Shown piece by piece: positions 47,443-58,595 of a DNA stretch of 64,000 nt (positions are counted from its first letter, which is position 1; every line of letters starts with the position of its first letter). Under the pieces are notes generated by a model, which did not search any database, had not been told where the DNA came from, and was given only the letters and a program-made list of their open reading frames with translations. The stretch is from Aselliscus stoliczkanus (lineage: Eukaryota > Chordata > Mammalia > Chiroptera > Hipposideridae), in the NCBI GenBank assembly GCA_033961575.1, contig CM066736.1:11317501-11381500 (forward strand), given 5' to 3'. The position numbers were made by a program, and so were the translations under genes.

Positions 47443-47582
47443 ATCTCAGCTTCTCTCTGCGGCACAGCTGCACCTGGTCGTCGTCCATGGCGGTGTCGAT
47501 GGGCCGGAAGTAGGCCATGACGGTCAGGAAGTCCTCGAAGTCGATCTCGTCGGCCAGGCCGCTGGGCCCTTTGCGCAGGTTC
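47443..47582 (-). CDS. TESC: TESC coding exon 4
   Basis: A 140-bp exon on the minus strand with acceptor CCCAAAG and donor GAT|GTGCGT. One base completes the Arg codon of exon 3; then come 46 residues, beginning [20 protein letters not shown] and ending in REKLR, plus one base of a split Phe codon. It covers the second, non-canonical EF-hand ([15 protein letters not shown]) and the acidic linker [13 protein letters not shown]. Compared with human as I recall it, there are about nine substitutions, mostly mild, including a Cys before RREK. A longer open frame (47249-47860) includes this exon but runs into intron on both sides. Confidence 0.97.
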
Positions 47583-47934
47583 CTTTGGGGGCACCGAGGA
47601 GGGGTGGGAAATGAGTCACCTGAAGCTCGTCCTCTCTGGACCAACAGCTCAGAGAACTTGGCCTTTCTAGACACACAGCTTGCCCACGATGGCTGTGCTA
47701 GCCTTGGGATCTGTTCCCCAACAAGCTGTTCTTGGGGACACCGGGGCCCCCGGGGTTCAGCCAGCCCCTGGGGTGCCCTCCCAGAGCTCCGGCCCTGAGG
47801 CTGGGGGGGACAGGCCACTGCACAGCTGTCGGTGAGGGCTGGGGGAGGCACGGCGCTCATACATGGGGAAACTGAGGCACCGTGCGATCCGGTAACTCAC
47901 CAAGGTACATCTCCCGACCCTTTCCTTTAGATGG

Positions 47935-48266
47935 GGGTCGGCAGACTGCAGCCCACAGGCCACACATGCCCCACCTGCCACCTGTTTTTACATTGTCAAA
48001 TGGTTGAAAAATATTTGGGGAAAAAAAAAACCAAAACAATAATAGCGTTTCATGACAAGTGCCAATTACATGAAATTCAAATTTCAGAGTCCGTAATTAA
48101 AGTTTTATTGGCACACAGCCACGCCCACTCATTTCCATATCATCTGTGGCGGCTTTCATGCTGCAGAGGCTGAGTTGAGCAGTTGTGACAGACACCACGT
48201 GACCCACAGAGCCTAAAATATTTATTCTCTGGCCCTTTTACAGAAAAAGCCTGCCGACTCCTGCTC
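47935..48266 (-). repeat. hAT-Charlie-type relic
   Basis: Ends GGGGGTCGGCAGACTGCAG and, in reverse complement, CAGGAGTCGGCAGGCTTTTT form imperfect inverted repeats. Inside are TAAAGTTTTATTGGCACACA and GAGCCTAAAATATTTATTCT, familiar from a common mammalian Charlie-type element read in antisense. Confidence 0.8.
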
Positions 48267-48827
48267 TCGACCAGCTGTTTGAAACTCCAGCGCAGTGATC
48301 AGCTCTGAGTAATCTGTTTACTACCCAAGTCCATCAATGATTTCAGGTTTTTTTGTTTTTTTGTGTTCGTTTTTTTGTTTTTTAACAAATCCAGGCAGGT
48401 TTGAGGTTGTCCCTATCCCTGTGCTTTTCGGAAGGGGCAAGAAAGGGTTCATGTTCCAGGCCGGGTTCAGGGGCGCGTACGCAATGCTGGGTGCTCTGCA
48501 AACGAGCCTGAGGGCCCTGGCGAGTGCTGGCACAGAAGGACCATTGCCGAGACAACAGCTTGGAGGTGACTCCACCCAAACACAGGCTCCTCACCCACTG
48601 CCGCCAAACCCGCCTCACTAACTGACGTCGACTGCTGCAGTCTGATGACTGCCGGGGCAGGTCGCCATCAGGCTGACAGGGTGAGGGTGCCCCGCCCTCA
48701 TCGTTTGTCCTTGCAAAGGGGTGGTTCTCCAGCTGCCCCAGGACGGCTCAGTTAAGGGTTAGCACTTAATATTTACTTGGGTCCCACCCAGGTCATGACT
48801 GGCCCTCGGTTTAAAAGAATACGGGGC

Positions 48828-48954
48828 AGGCCGGCCGAGTGGCATGGTGGTTAAGAGCTGGCTTGGGAAGCCAGCAGCCCCGGTTCGAGTCCCACATATG
48901 AGGGCCAGTGCCACTGCCCTCTAAAAAATAAAAAATAAAATAAAAAAAAAGAAT
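48828..48954 (+). mobile_element. tRNA-derived SINE, GGCCGGCCGAGTGG type
   Basis: Target-site duplication AGAATACGGGGC (48816-48827 and 48955-48966). B box GGTTCGAGTCCC is perfect to the tRNA pattern; end CACTGCCCTC; A-rich tail with T interruptions. Located in TESC intron 3. Confidence 0.93.
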
Positions 48955-50479
48955 AGAATACGGGGCTCTGTCCTTAGGGCCCATCTACTCTCTTTCAGGT
49001 AGCGACTGCCCCTGAAGCGTGCATGGCACTTCATACTTCACAGACCTTGCTCCTCCCGATTTTCCATCCCAGGAGATTTTTTGGAAAGAAGCAGATCCTA
49101 AACCTGGAATAGGGATGGTGGATCGTGAACCTACAAATCTGAGAGAGCTCAGGAACGAGGTCTTCCCCCAGACTCAGGAAGCCCAATCTTTAAATGGCTT
49201 TCTTAGCCTCCCCTGAAATCTATCTTATCAAGCTTCCCACTGCTCCTCCCAACGGATTCTTAATAATCTCCAAGTTCCTGCTGTCAGGGGCACAGACCAA
49301 ACGTACAGGGCATGAAAGTGGCCCCTGGAATTATCGGGCTCCTCAGAGGCACTTCTTACTGGGTGAGGTTGGCTCACTCATCCTTCCACAGCTAAGGCTG
49401 CGGCAAGAGGGAATAAGATTGGCCCGGGGAACACATGATTGGCCCGGGAAGGTGGGCCATGTGTCCTTCTCAGAGAAGGTCAAGACCCAGGCAGCTTCAC
49501 CATCAGGGGAGCTTCACAATTCTGGGGAGGGGGTCCCTTCCCCTCCTAGTGCCCCTGGGAGGTCTGCAGGGCCCAACATGATGGTCCCTAAAGGCAACGA
49601 GGGAGCAGAAGCCAGGAAACCCAGGCCCAGCACCTGCAGCCAGACCCACCGGCTCTCCACGCCTATTTCCTCAGGGGGGCACCCAAGGCCAGGGTCAGTG
49701 GATGCAAGATGGGGGCTCCCTTCAGATCTGCAACCCAGCTCGAGAACAGGGCAGCTCTCAACTGTTTTTGCAAAGATACTGACTGAAAGCAATATTGTCC
49801 TGTCCTTAACTTTCCAATGATCCTGTAAGGAATGGAGCGCCTGAAAATGGGGACAAACGCTGCTCACACTGCCCTCCAAACAGGCTCCGAGGTTCACTGT
49901 CTCAGGGGAGTCTATTTCTGGCGGGTCTGGGAAAGCAAGGCTGATGCTGGTATTTCTTGGAAGTCCCGCCTCCAGCACCCCCTCGCCTCCTGGTCTGAAC
50001 TCACAAGACCAGCTGTGAAGGACATAAGGAGGTGCAGGCCCTTAGCTGCAGCCCCCCAAGGTATTCTCGATCCAGATCATGGGGGGCTTTCCTTATTCCT
50101 CCCCTCCTCGGTGACTTGGAGGCGACCTGCGAGTCACCCAGCGCCTCCTTTTCTCCACACCCACTTTCCCTAAGCAGCTGCCAAGGCTGAGGCCCCAGGA
50201 CCCCCCGCAGGGAGGGGCTCTCGCCACCCCTTACCTGGCCACTGCCCTCTGCCTCCTGCTCATCATCCCAAATCACTGCTTGATGGAAATTCCCTCCAGC
50301 GGGCACATGAGCTGCCCTTGCTACAAACCCGAGTTCCCTCAACTCCCTACCGCCCAGGACGCCACTTCCTCCTCCCATCTTCTCTGGAACCTTCCTCTTC
50401 TCTCGTGGCCCCCAAGGACCTGGTCAGGCCTCCATCATCCCAGGGGGATCCTCCAACCCTGCACTCCCCACGCACCCAG

Positions 50480-50690
50480 GATGAGCTTTGTGAAATGCAA
50501 ATTGGACCCTGTCACTCCCCAGCTTGACACCCTGCAGAGGCCCCCCAGCTCTGGGGTGACCCCCAACCCATCACCCAGTCTTCCAGCCCTCGCCACCTCT
50601 TCCCACCATACTCCCCTCCTCAGGGTCCCTGCAGGCCTGTTTCAATGTCTACCTTCCGGACACTCAACGTTCCCTGACTGACTGATGTCC
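50480..50690 (+). repeat. L2 LINE 3' fragment
   Basis: AAATGCAAATTGGACCCTGT CACTCCCCAGCTTGACACCC TGCAGAGGC follows the L2 3' region in order. Confidence 0.7.
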
Positions 50691-50999
50691 CTTCCTCCCT
50701 CCCTCAGGTAGCACCACACCTGTGCCAGTCACCCCACAGCTGTTATAGCTTTGGCCCCTCAAAGTAAGTGGGGTGAGGGGGAGTCCCTAATACCCCTGCG
50801 TGCCATCCCAAAGTCAGGGCATGCCTTCTTCCCCTGTACCAGAGGGAGGTTTCAGCCCCAGCCTGCTTCCCAAGCCTTGTCCCCTCGGCGGAGGTAGCAC
50901 TTGTGGAGAACCACCCAGCGGCCACCTGAATCCCATCTTGAGAGCTGAAAACATGGTTCCCACAGGTGACAGCTGAGAGCCAAGTGACCTCAGGCCAGA

Positions 51000-51150
51000 T
51001 TTTTTTTTAAAGGAATCATTACATATAGTGAAAGGCACACATCTTGAGTTTGGACATATGTGTGCACCTGTGACAGCCACCTCCAATCAGGACACAGGGC
51101 ATTTCTCATCCGCCCCAGGAGTTCCCTCGTGCCCCTCTGCAGTCTAACCA
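51000..51150 (-). repeat. L1M-type 3' fragment, antisense
   Basis: ATTACATATAGTGAAAGGCA, GACAGCCACCTCCAATCAGG and GGAGTTCCCTCGTGCCCCTC are in the order of an antisense L1ME/MC tail. Confidence 0.65.
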
Positions 51151-51824
51151 CAGACCCTCCCAAGGGGGCAGTGAGGGCCCAAGAGCCAGGCCTGCCAACA
51201 CCTCCACCAAGGCGGCTTCCACAGGCCCTGGAGACGAGGGTTTGAGGGTACCGGGGCCATCGCTCTCTCCTCAGTCTACCTAGTACAGAAGTCTGGGGCC
51301 CCGAGGCCTGGCCGATTTCACAAGTGACCTTGCCTGCAAGGAGCCTTTTGGAAACAAGCCACACAAAGAGACATACACACCCTTCTCACATCAGGTGCCC
51401 ACAAGGCTCTGGTCACCACTGACCTGTGATGCCTCCAACTCTACTCCTCAACAGCCTATGTCAACTCCACATCAGGGGCTGCATCTCCCATGCTGGCCCC
51501 GCCCCCCTCTGCCAGCCAAAGGAGGCACTTCAGGAAGAACCAGGATTAGAAAGGAGGTGAGGGTGCGGGGTGCTGAATTCTACTCCCATCTTCACCACTG
51601 ACTGTGACTTCATACCTTTCCCCTTTGGCAAATGTGACAGTGTGCTCTGAAGATTCCTGGGGTACTCGCTGTCTCACCTCTCCCCCAAGATCCAACCTCC
51701 CCAAGTGTCTCAAAGCCACCCACTGCTCTCCATCTCCACTCAGCAGCCCTGCCTCTAGCCTGGGGAACCGCAATACACCCCCTCCCTGGCCTCTGTCCCC
51801 TACAACCCACTGGCAGCCAGACTG

Positions 51825-52190
51825 AGGTCACCTCTGCAAAATGCAAACCTGGTTCACACTCCACACCCTACCTTAAAACCCATCAGTGCCCCCCACTGCT
51901 GCTGCTAGGTGGAAGTCAAGACCCCTCTTACTGGTCCAGGGGAGGCATGATGCGGCCCTGCCCTGCCCTCCCCACACCCCTCACCATGCCCGGCCTCCAG
52001 CCAGGCCTCCTCTCTGCCACTCATACTAGCTGTGCCTCTGGGCCTTTGCATGTGCAGTTTTGTTCCCTAGAGCACCTCCTCTCCCTGCTTTGCCTAGTCA
52101 CCTCTTGGTCACTCTCTCCTCGGGTTTCGCCCCATAGGCCCTGCAGGCCTGTGCATCTTCTGGGTCAGCCTGAGGACTCCATCCCCCGCT
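51825..52190 (+). repeat. L2 LINE 3' fragment
   Basis: CTGCAAAATGCAAACCTGGT, AGGTGGAAGTCAAGACCCCT, GGGCCTTTGCATGTGCAGTT and AGTCACCTCTTGGTCACTCT track the L2 tail. Confidence 0.75.
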
Positions 52191-52539
52191 ATCCTGTGAC
52201 TAGGTGAGGCTGAGGGAGGCTTGCACCGGCCCCACATCCCTGGCACGATCACGGTTGAGCAGTTCAGGCTCCCACAACTTGAAAGGAGTCAGGGAAGTCC
52301 TCACCCGTCTTATGGTCATCATGGGCCACTCCCTTCCTTCCTCTTTCTGCCCGTGCTCCCTGTGTGTCAGCGATCTCTGCAGATATAGGGTGTCAGGCCT
52401 GGGGAGGGCATACCCACCCCATGCCTCCTGACAGAGCTTCAGGCTTGGTATCTCCATCCGGTCACATGAGTCTTTCGATTCCAACAACACTGGGCATTTG
52501 GTGGCATGAGCTCTGGTCTGAGCCTCAGCTCTGGGGCAT

Positions 52540-52712
52540 TGGCCAAGGTACACCACCCCTCAGTGCCTCAGTTTCCCCATCTATAAGCCAGGGAGATGAG
52601 CATGACAGCTAACCTAGTGCTTCTGCACACATCATTTCCGTGCGCCCTCACAGCAACCCCATGAGGCAGATGCTGTTATTACCTCCATTTTATAGATAAG
52701 GAAACTGAGGCA
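52540..52712. repeat. Two abutting MIR relics
   Basis: A sense piece (GTGCCTCAGTTTCCCCATCT, 52563 onward) is followed by an antisense piece with CAGCAACCCCATGAGGCAGA and ATTTTATAGATAAGGAAACT GAGGCA. Confidence 0.7.
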
Positions 52713-53205
52713 GCCTCCACAATGGTCCCCAATGATCCCTAGTCTCCTGGTATTCATGCCTCTGCTCAGTCCCCTTTTCAAGCATGGGGTGACTTAGTGA
52801 TTCACTTGGAATGAAGAGAATACAGCACAAGGGATGGGATGTCCCTCGTGAGAGCAGGGTAAAAAAAGACAGTGGCTTCCATCTCCGTTGCCCAATCTCT
52901 CTCCTTCTCTCTGTCATGCAGATGTCTCTCCCTGGAGGAAGCCAGCAGCTGCCATGGGTGAGCAGTGCCATGGGGAGGTCCCTGAGATGCTGCCTGCCAA
53001 CAGTCACGATGGTGAGCTCGGAAGCACAGCCCCCTCCGGTCGAGCTTTCAGATGATTGCAGCCCCAGCTGACCCTGAGCCCAAGAACCCAGTTAGTTTGC
53101 ACACAGATCCCTGATCCACAGAAACGGTGAGATAATAAATAGTCATTGTTTTCAACTGCTAAGTTCTGCGATAATTTGTTACGCAGCCACAGCTAACTAA
53201 TACAA
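52712..53205 (+). repeat. MLT1-type solo LTR (ERVL-MaLR)
   Basis: The end ACTGCTAAGTTCTGCGATAA TTTGTTACGCAGCCACAGCT AACTAATACAA is the hallmark of MLT1 LTRs, with an AATAAATAGT stretch upstream (53133) as its poly(A) signal. Upstream sequence is diverged. No internal retroviral genes are seen; an ancient solo LTR. Confidence 0.75.
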
Positions 53206-53432
53206 CGGCCTAGAGGGATTCAGTGAGCTGCCAAAGTCACCAAGCTATGACTCCAGATTCATCTGACCCAAACCTGTGCTCATAGCTCCTACCCAACACA
53301 GCCCCCTCCTCTTCTCTGCACCAGCTCAAGGGGCTGTTCTGGGCACAACAGGACAGTGAGACGTTAAAGGGCAAAATGCTCCCAGAAGGACAGAGTCAGC
53401 TGCCATCCGGCGGCTCCAGGACAAGGACCCAC

Positions 53433-53513
53433 CTGTTGTCGAAGAAGGCACGGACGATTTTGGATCGGATGGGGTTGAGCTCCAGGTCAGGGACGTTGTT
53501 GAAATGCTCCTTG
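53433..53513 (-). CDS. TESC: TESC coding exon 3 (first TESC exon in the window)
   Basis: An 81-bp exon on the minus strand: acceptor ACCCAG, one base completing a codon, then [20 protein letters not shown] and RAFFDN, two bases, and donor AG|GTGGGT. It joins exon 4 to give [13 protein letters not shown], as in other mammals. The residues correspond to human 44-69 by length (171 residues remain to the stop, out of 214). It covers the region between the first, degenerate EF-hand and the second. Exons 1 and 2, with the myristoylated N-terminus, were not seen in 53514-64000 and should lie beyond the window. The acceptor base choice follows from codon phase. Confidence 0.95.
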
Positions 53514-53879
53514 CTGGGTTCCAGGAAGCAGAAGCAGCGGGAAAAGGAGGAGGAAAGAAAGCAGATGTCAGATGGCACCTTCACCACTTATCGGGCTGTC
53601 TTTTTCTTTTATCCCGAGCAGGCCCCAAGAGAAGAGTTCAGAGTTCAGACTGGAAGAGGCTGCCCTGATCTGCCCCCTCCTCTAACTATTGGACGGGAAG
53701 CAGCAGGGAGGTTGGGAGGTTCAAAGATGCTTCAGGGAATCCAAGAAATGTCCCAAAAATTCACCTGCTGGAAAATGCAAGGACACCAGAATTGTACCGC
53801 ATTCCAAGGGGTCAAAGGCCACTGAGGCCCATCGTAGCCCCAGGTAGGGAAACTCTGCTTCCACCATTCTGGAATCAGA

Positions 53880-54510
53880 GCGGCAGATTGCTGGCTGGGA
53901 GATTTGGAAAACAGTCTAGCAGGCCATCCACGGGTGAAATGCAGTTACCATGTGACTAAGCAATTCCACTCCTAGGTGTATACCCGAGAGAGAAATGAAA
54001 ACACGTGTCTACATAAAAACGTGTGCATGAACGTCCACAGCAGCGTTATTCATAACTACCCTGACGTGGAAACACCCCAGGTGTCTGTCAACTGATAAAT
54101 GGATGAATAAAATGGAGCCTATCCATACAATGGAATAGCGTTCATCCATAAAAAGGAATGGAATAGGGATACATTTTGCAACCCAGATGAAACTTGAAAC
54201 TATGATGCTAAAGGAAAGAAGCCAGACACAAAAGGCTACATAGTATATGATTTCATTTATGTGAAATGTCTAGACTAGGGAAACCCATAGAAGCTGAAAG
54301 TAGATTGGTGGTTACCAGGGGCTGGGGGTTTGGGAGTGATGGAGCGTGATAGCTAAGGGTACGGGTTTCTTTGGGGGCTGATGAAAATGTCTACAAATGG
54401 ACTGGTCGCTGCATGCTTAACTTTATGGAGATACTAAACACCGCTGAATTACACATTTTAACAGGTGAGCTGAAGGGTGTGTGAATTTTATGTTAGCAAA
54501 GCTGTCAAAA
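53880..54510 (+). repeat. L1M 3' end
   Basis: AAGCAATTCCACTCCTAGGT, CAACTGATAAATGGATGAAT, ATACAATGGAATAGCGTTCA, AAAAGGAATGGAATAGGGAT and GTGGTTACCAGGGGCTGGGG in order are a typical L1M tail in sense orientation. Confidence 0.88.
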
Positions 54511-55194
54511 AAATTAATAAGAATGCTGACTTGGGACAGGTGAGTGTGAATCAAACACAGCGGCAGTGTCCCTGGGCACAGGTGTCGCTGGGTCCTTGAA
54601 GCTGTGGACTTGCTGGCACGGAGGCAGGTAAGTCCCTCACCTACCTGACCTTCCCACATAAGGCCATCCTTTGTTCTCACAATCTGCTCCCTGCTCACTT
54701 TTTTCTTCGTTTCTGTGCACTTCAACGGGCATTGGCCTTGGAAGAGACCCAGCGCGCAGGCTGGTAATCCCTGGGAACAAGGAGGCACGCCCAGGCGGGG
54801 AAGTAGAAGGATATCAGGCACTTGAAACAAGAATGTCCAGGGGTGGGGTATGGCTCCAACTCAGGCCTCAGAACAAGAAGAAACCCGCGCTGGGAGGGAA
54901 GACGTGGCACGTACACAGAGAATTCAGCACTGTTTGAATTGAAAGGTTCTAGAAACGCACAGCGGCTCCTATCTTGCCTCCACCTTCCAGGGAGACCCGG
55001 CCCCAGGGCTGGGACAACCTCTGTGCCCCCTGCCGCCTGGGCTTCCTCCTGGCTCTCTCTTACCCAGCGCTCTCAGCGTGGCTGGCTTTTGGCGTTTGGC
55101 AAAACTCAGGAGCTGGTGTCAGGGACCCCAACATTTTAACTTCACGAGAGCTCCGTTCTGAAGGGGGCACACTCAGAACAGTTGGCCTCGAGCG

Positions 55195-55508
55195 ACAGAA
55201 TATTACTCAGCCATAAAAAGGAAGGCAGTATGGACACAGCATGGGTGAACTTGGAAAACATCACGCTCCGTGAAAGAAGCCAGGCACCGAAGGCGACACT
55301 ATTATGACTCAGCTGATAGGCAATGTCTACAACAGGGGAATTCACAGAGACAGAAAGCAGACTGGAGGTTGCCAGGGGCTGGGTGACAGCGGGGTGATGG
55401 CTAATAAATACGGCATATCTTTTGGGGGCAAAGAAAATGTTCTAAGATTGATTATATACTTTAAATGGGTGAATTGTATAATATGTGAATGGCATCTCAA
55501 TAAAGCTG
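55195..55508 (+). repeat. L1M 3' end
   Basis: Starts abruptly with GAATATTACTCAGCCATAAA and continues through GGAGGTTGCCAGGGGCTGGG to TGAATGGCATCTCAATAAAG. It ends where the mariner-type palindrome begins. Confidence 0.85.
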
Positions 55509-55516
55509 TCAAAACA

Positions 55517-55588
55517 TTGTTGGAAAAGTCATGACGTATTTTTTTCTATGTTTTTGGTTGCAAAAATGCGTCATGACTTTTCCGACAA
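55517..55588. mobile_element. Mariner-type miniature palindromic element
   Basis: Arms TTGTTGGAAAAGTCATGACG (55517-55536) and CGTCATGACTTTTCCGACAA (55569-55588) pair at 19 of 20 bases around a 32-base A/T-rich loop. The right end continues outward as CCCAACAG, so its full terminus reads like a mariner GGGTTG... end. Size and shape fit a mariner-derived MITE such as MADE1, but family identity is inferred. Confidence 0.7.
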
Positions 55589-55599
55589 CCCAACAGTTC

Positions 55600-55880
55600 C
55601 CTAAAATCTTTTTTAAAAAATCAAAAAGGGCCCTTGCACTATGACTCCATTTATGGGAAGAACAAAAAGCAATGACAGGTAACCTATGCAGCTTGGAGTC
55701 GGGATAATGGCTCACTTATCTTTGGGGATGGTAACAAGGAGACAGGGTGAGGGGATCTTGGGGACTGAGAATGGTCTGAGTGTGGGGTCCCGGTGTGTTC
55801 AGTCTGTGCAAGTTCATCACACTGTCACCTGTGCCTTTTCTCTACGCACTGGATACTGCCCCCTGCACTAGTCCGACCCA
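55600..55880 (+). repeat. L1-type 3' fragment
   Basis: CACTATGACTCCATTTATGG, then TAATGGCTCACTTATCTTTG and TGTGCAAGTTCATCACACTG, resembles an L1M tail, immediately after the palindromic element. Confidence 0.55.
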
Positions 55881-56194
55881 GCCATTCCCCCGCTTTCTCC
55901 TTGGGACACGAGGAAAGAATGCCTGGCCCCCTGGGTGGGAATCAGTGAATTCAGAGGCCATGTGGTGTTTGAGGGAATGTTGGGAGAACAGAAAGGAAGC
56001 AACTAGCTGCTAACTAGGTGTGCCCAGTTAGCACATGAACCCCAAGTCCTCTCTGGCTTTCAGTGGCCAGGGAGTCACGGCTACTGCTAACCCTTCCCTA
56101 GCCTTAGTTTCCTCCTCTGTGAATTGGGTGCAACAATAGCACCTCCCATATCAATAGGGATGTGCAGTCAAGCACACCCTGGGGCTGGTCAAGC

Positions 56195-56352
56195 TCTGCC
56201 CCTGACCGGGCACTTGGTCTTGGGTGAGCCACAGCCGTGTCTCAGAGCCCCAGATTTCTCACCTGTAAAATATCCGGATAAAATATCATGGGGTTAATGA
56301 AATGATTAAATGAGATAAACGCCCGTAAGGCACTTAGCATACAGCCTGACTG
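56195..56352 (+). repeat. MIR SINE relic
   Basis: TTCTCACCTGTAAAATATCC, GGTTAATGAAATGATTAAAT GAGATAAACG and AAGGCACTTAGCATACAGCC form the MIR 3' part. Confidence 0.8.
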
Positions 56353-56375
56353 AGAGCTCTCGATTTAAAAAAAAA

Positions 56376-56376
<1 letters not shown>

Positions 56377-56412
<36 letters not shown>
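56377..56412. repeat. (TAA)n microsatellite
   Basis: About 11-12 TAA units following an A run, at the 3' end of the MIR-like copy. Confidence 0.97.
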
Positions 56413-57176
56413 GCTGTAACCCTCTATGTATGCCCAAGGTATCAGGTCCTTTTCTAAGAGCTTTACATTATTATCCTATAAGGCAGGAACTTATCTCCAT
56501 CATAAAGATGGGGAAACCCAGGCAGGAAGGTGGAGAAACTTCCTACTGCCCAGAAAGGTACCAACCGACTTAGACAGCACGTGGAAACTCCAGTGGCAGC
56601 AATTACACGAGTCAGGGCTGGTCCTTGGGGACACTCCCAATTATTTGCCAGCCTCCCTTCCTAACCAGTTGGGCGCAGGCCTTGCCCCCAGCGCCTGGGA
56701 AAGGCTAGCCACAGTTCAATGCCCCATAAAAGTTAGTTTCGGTCTTACTTTCTTTCCTCCCCACCTGCCCCTCAGGTGCCCACGGGGCTGGTTAGACCGG
56801 CTCAGGGGAAGGTATCTGAGCCGTGGGGACGGGTCATTGCTGTCAGGCCAGAGCTGATGCTCAGTGGCCAGTGGGGGAGATTCACCCACAAGGGCTGCAG
56901 GTGTACACAGCTTCCACACCTCCCCGAGGGAGCTGGAGCCCTGGGGTTTCACAGGTTCCCCCTTGCACCCCAGGGGCTTTCTCTGTGCCTGGCTCTGCTA
57001 AGTGCCCTGTGAGCACTGCCACATTTAGTCGCCCACACATGCCCATGATCCCCATTGTACAGGCAAGAAAACGAGGCCCAGAGAGGTGCAGGGTCGAAGC
57101 CACCATCACACACAAATCCAGCTCCAACCGCCCCGTGCACTTCCTCATACTCGCTACTTCCTTTGGATTGCACGGT

Positions 57177-57182
<6 letters not shown>

Positions 57183-57227
<45 letters not shown>
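57183..57227. repeat. (GA)n microsatellite, about 45 bp
   Basis: Uninterrupted GA units. It keeps both strands open (Glu-Arg one way, Ser-Leu the other), creating long spurious reading frames here. Confidence 0.98.
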
Positions 57228-57235
<8 letters not shown>

Positions 57236-57747
57236 GACGAGGTCTTTGTGGGGCCTCCCACCCAGCCTGCAGAGGCCCCATCCGGGACTCAGAAAGAGGG
57301 CTAGACAAGCATCTGGCCCACAAGGGAAGGACAAGACTGGAAAACCCCACCCCGGGCAGGCTGGGCTCTTCTTCAAGCCTCGAGGTGTGGGTTGGTTTCT
57401 GGGGGCTTTGAGGTTCAGCTCAACTGCAAAGTTCTCTCTGCGGGTTTGGGGCTTGGAGCTGCCTGCAGCCACCACCGGGGACTCCTGACACCAGAGGTGC
57501 ATGGTGAGACCATCCATTCTCAGCCTAGAACTCCGACCTCCCCGCTCCCCGCTGGCCCAGGGCTCCCCGCAGCACCCAGAAGGCCACTGGGATCTTTGCA
57601 ACGTGGGCTGCCCCCCCCCCACACTGGTTAGCTTTTGATGTTCCCCACATGGGGTAGTGGGATATGAAACAATGGGGACACTGGGACCCCATAGGGGCTT
57701 GTGAAGGAGGGACTGCCTCTCACTTAGCATGTGTCTTCCTTGAACTG

Positions 57748-57895
57748 CTCAAAGCACTGGACCAGCGGCATCACCTGGGAGCTGGTGAAAAATGCAGGGT
57801 CTTGGCCGGCCCCAGACCTGCCACCTCAGAACCTGCCGTTTAACACGATCCCTGGGGGATTCGTGTGCTAGTTAATGTTTGAGAAGCACTGGCCT
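57748..57895 (+). repeat. MER5-type hAT relic
   Basis: GGCATCACCTGGGAGCTGGT, AAAATGCAGGGTCTTGGCCG, CTGCCACCTCAGAACCTGCC and TTTGAGAAGCACTGGCC follow MER5A. Confidence 0.8.
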
Positions 57896-58424
57896 CTTGA
57901 CTTCACAGCGCTAGGAAAGCCCTCATCTCACCAGGCAGTTCTCCCATCCACACACTTCTGCACAGAAGAGACTGGCAGGACAGCCCTGGGCCCCCTGACC
58001 CCCTGGCAAATGTCTCCTTCAAAAGGGGCAGCATCCCTCCCACCATTGGTCCTCCTCACACACTTCCTCCTCCCCTCCTGTAACTGCTCATACCTGAGCC
58101 CGGGGGTCCTCCCAACTTAATTATGACGGTGGGAGCGACAAGCATTCCCACACCTTCCACGTGGCCGGCACTGAGCTGGTGTGGCCTCAGCAGTGCACTG
58201 GGCAGACACCTCCCTCCTGGGATTCTGGCAGGGAAACGAGAGATGGAAACCGGGGTGTCTCAAGCAGCCACAAGCATGCTGCAGGCAAACTGAGCAGCGA
58301 TGGGACAAGGGACTGCAGGGAGCTGGTGAAAGTCAGTGGGACGGTCAGGGAACACTTCGTGGTGAAGGTGACCCATGAGCAGAGACCTGAAGAAGGCGAG
58401 TCCTCATCCCCAGGGGACACTTGG

Positions 58425-58595
58425 TACGATGCCTGGAGGCATTTTGAGCCGTCATCCTGGGAAAGGGTGCTGCTGGCATCTGGTGGGTGGAGACCAGGGA
58501 TGCCGCTCAACACCGCACACATACATGACAGCCACCTCCCCCCACCAGAGTCTCCAGGCCCGAGTGCCAATGGAAACCCTGCTCCAGGGAAAAGC
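58425..58595 (+). repeat. hAT-Charlie-type relic, same family as 44652
   Basis: CTGGAGGCATTTTGAGCCGT, TGGCATCTGGTGGGTGGAGA and CCAGGGATGCCGCTCAACAC correspond to the middle of the 44652 element. The 5' end is missing. Confidence 0.7.

Larger units (their letters stand above)
45881..53432 (-). other. TESC: TESC introns 3 and 4 (with exon 4 between)
   Basis: Introns 45881-47442 (1.6 kb) and 47583-53432 (5.9 kb). Contents are MIR copies, a hAT-Charlie-type relic at 47935-48266, a SINE at 48828-48954, L2 pieces (50480-50690 and 51825-52190), an antisense L1M piece at 51000-51150 and an MLT1-type LTR at 52712-53205. Nothing was recognised at 48970-50480. Confidence 0.85.

Noticed and set aside
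47249..47860. Minus-strand open frames of 156 and 203 codons
   Set aside because: Only 47443-47582 is coding (TESC exon 4); the rest is intron beyond GT/AG sites.
49194..49820. Plus-strand open frame of 208 codons
   Set aside because: Lies in TESC intron 3, no recognisable protein, composition typical of chance frames in GC-rich DNA.
52712..53205. Possible retroviral gene remains
   Set aside because: Only an ancient LTR-like sequence; no gag, pol or env-like frame next to it.
56823..57730. Open frames of 221 codons (plus) and 282 codons (minus) over the same interval
   Set aside because: Both are held open by the (GA)n tract and GC-rich sequence; no family resemblance or splice logic; they overlap antisense and lie in a TESC intron.
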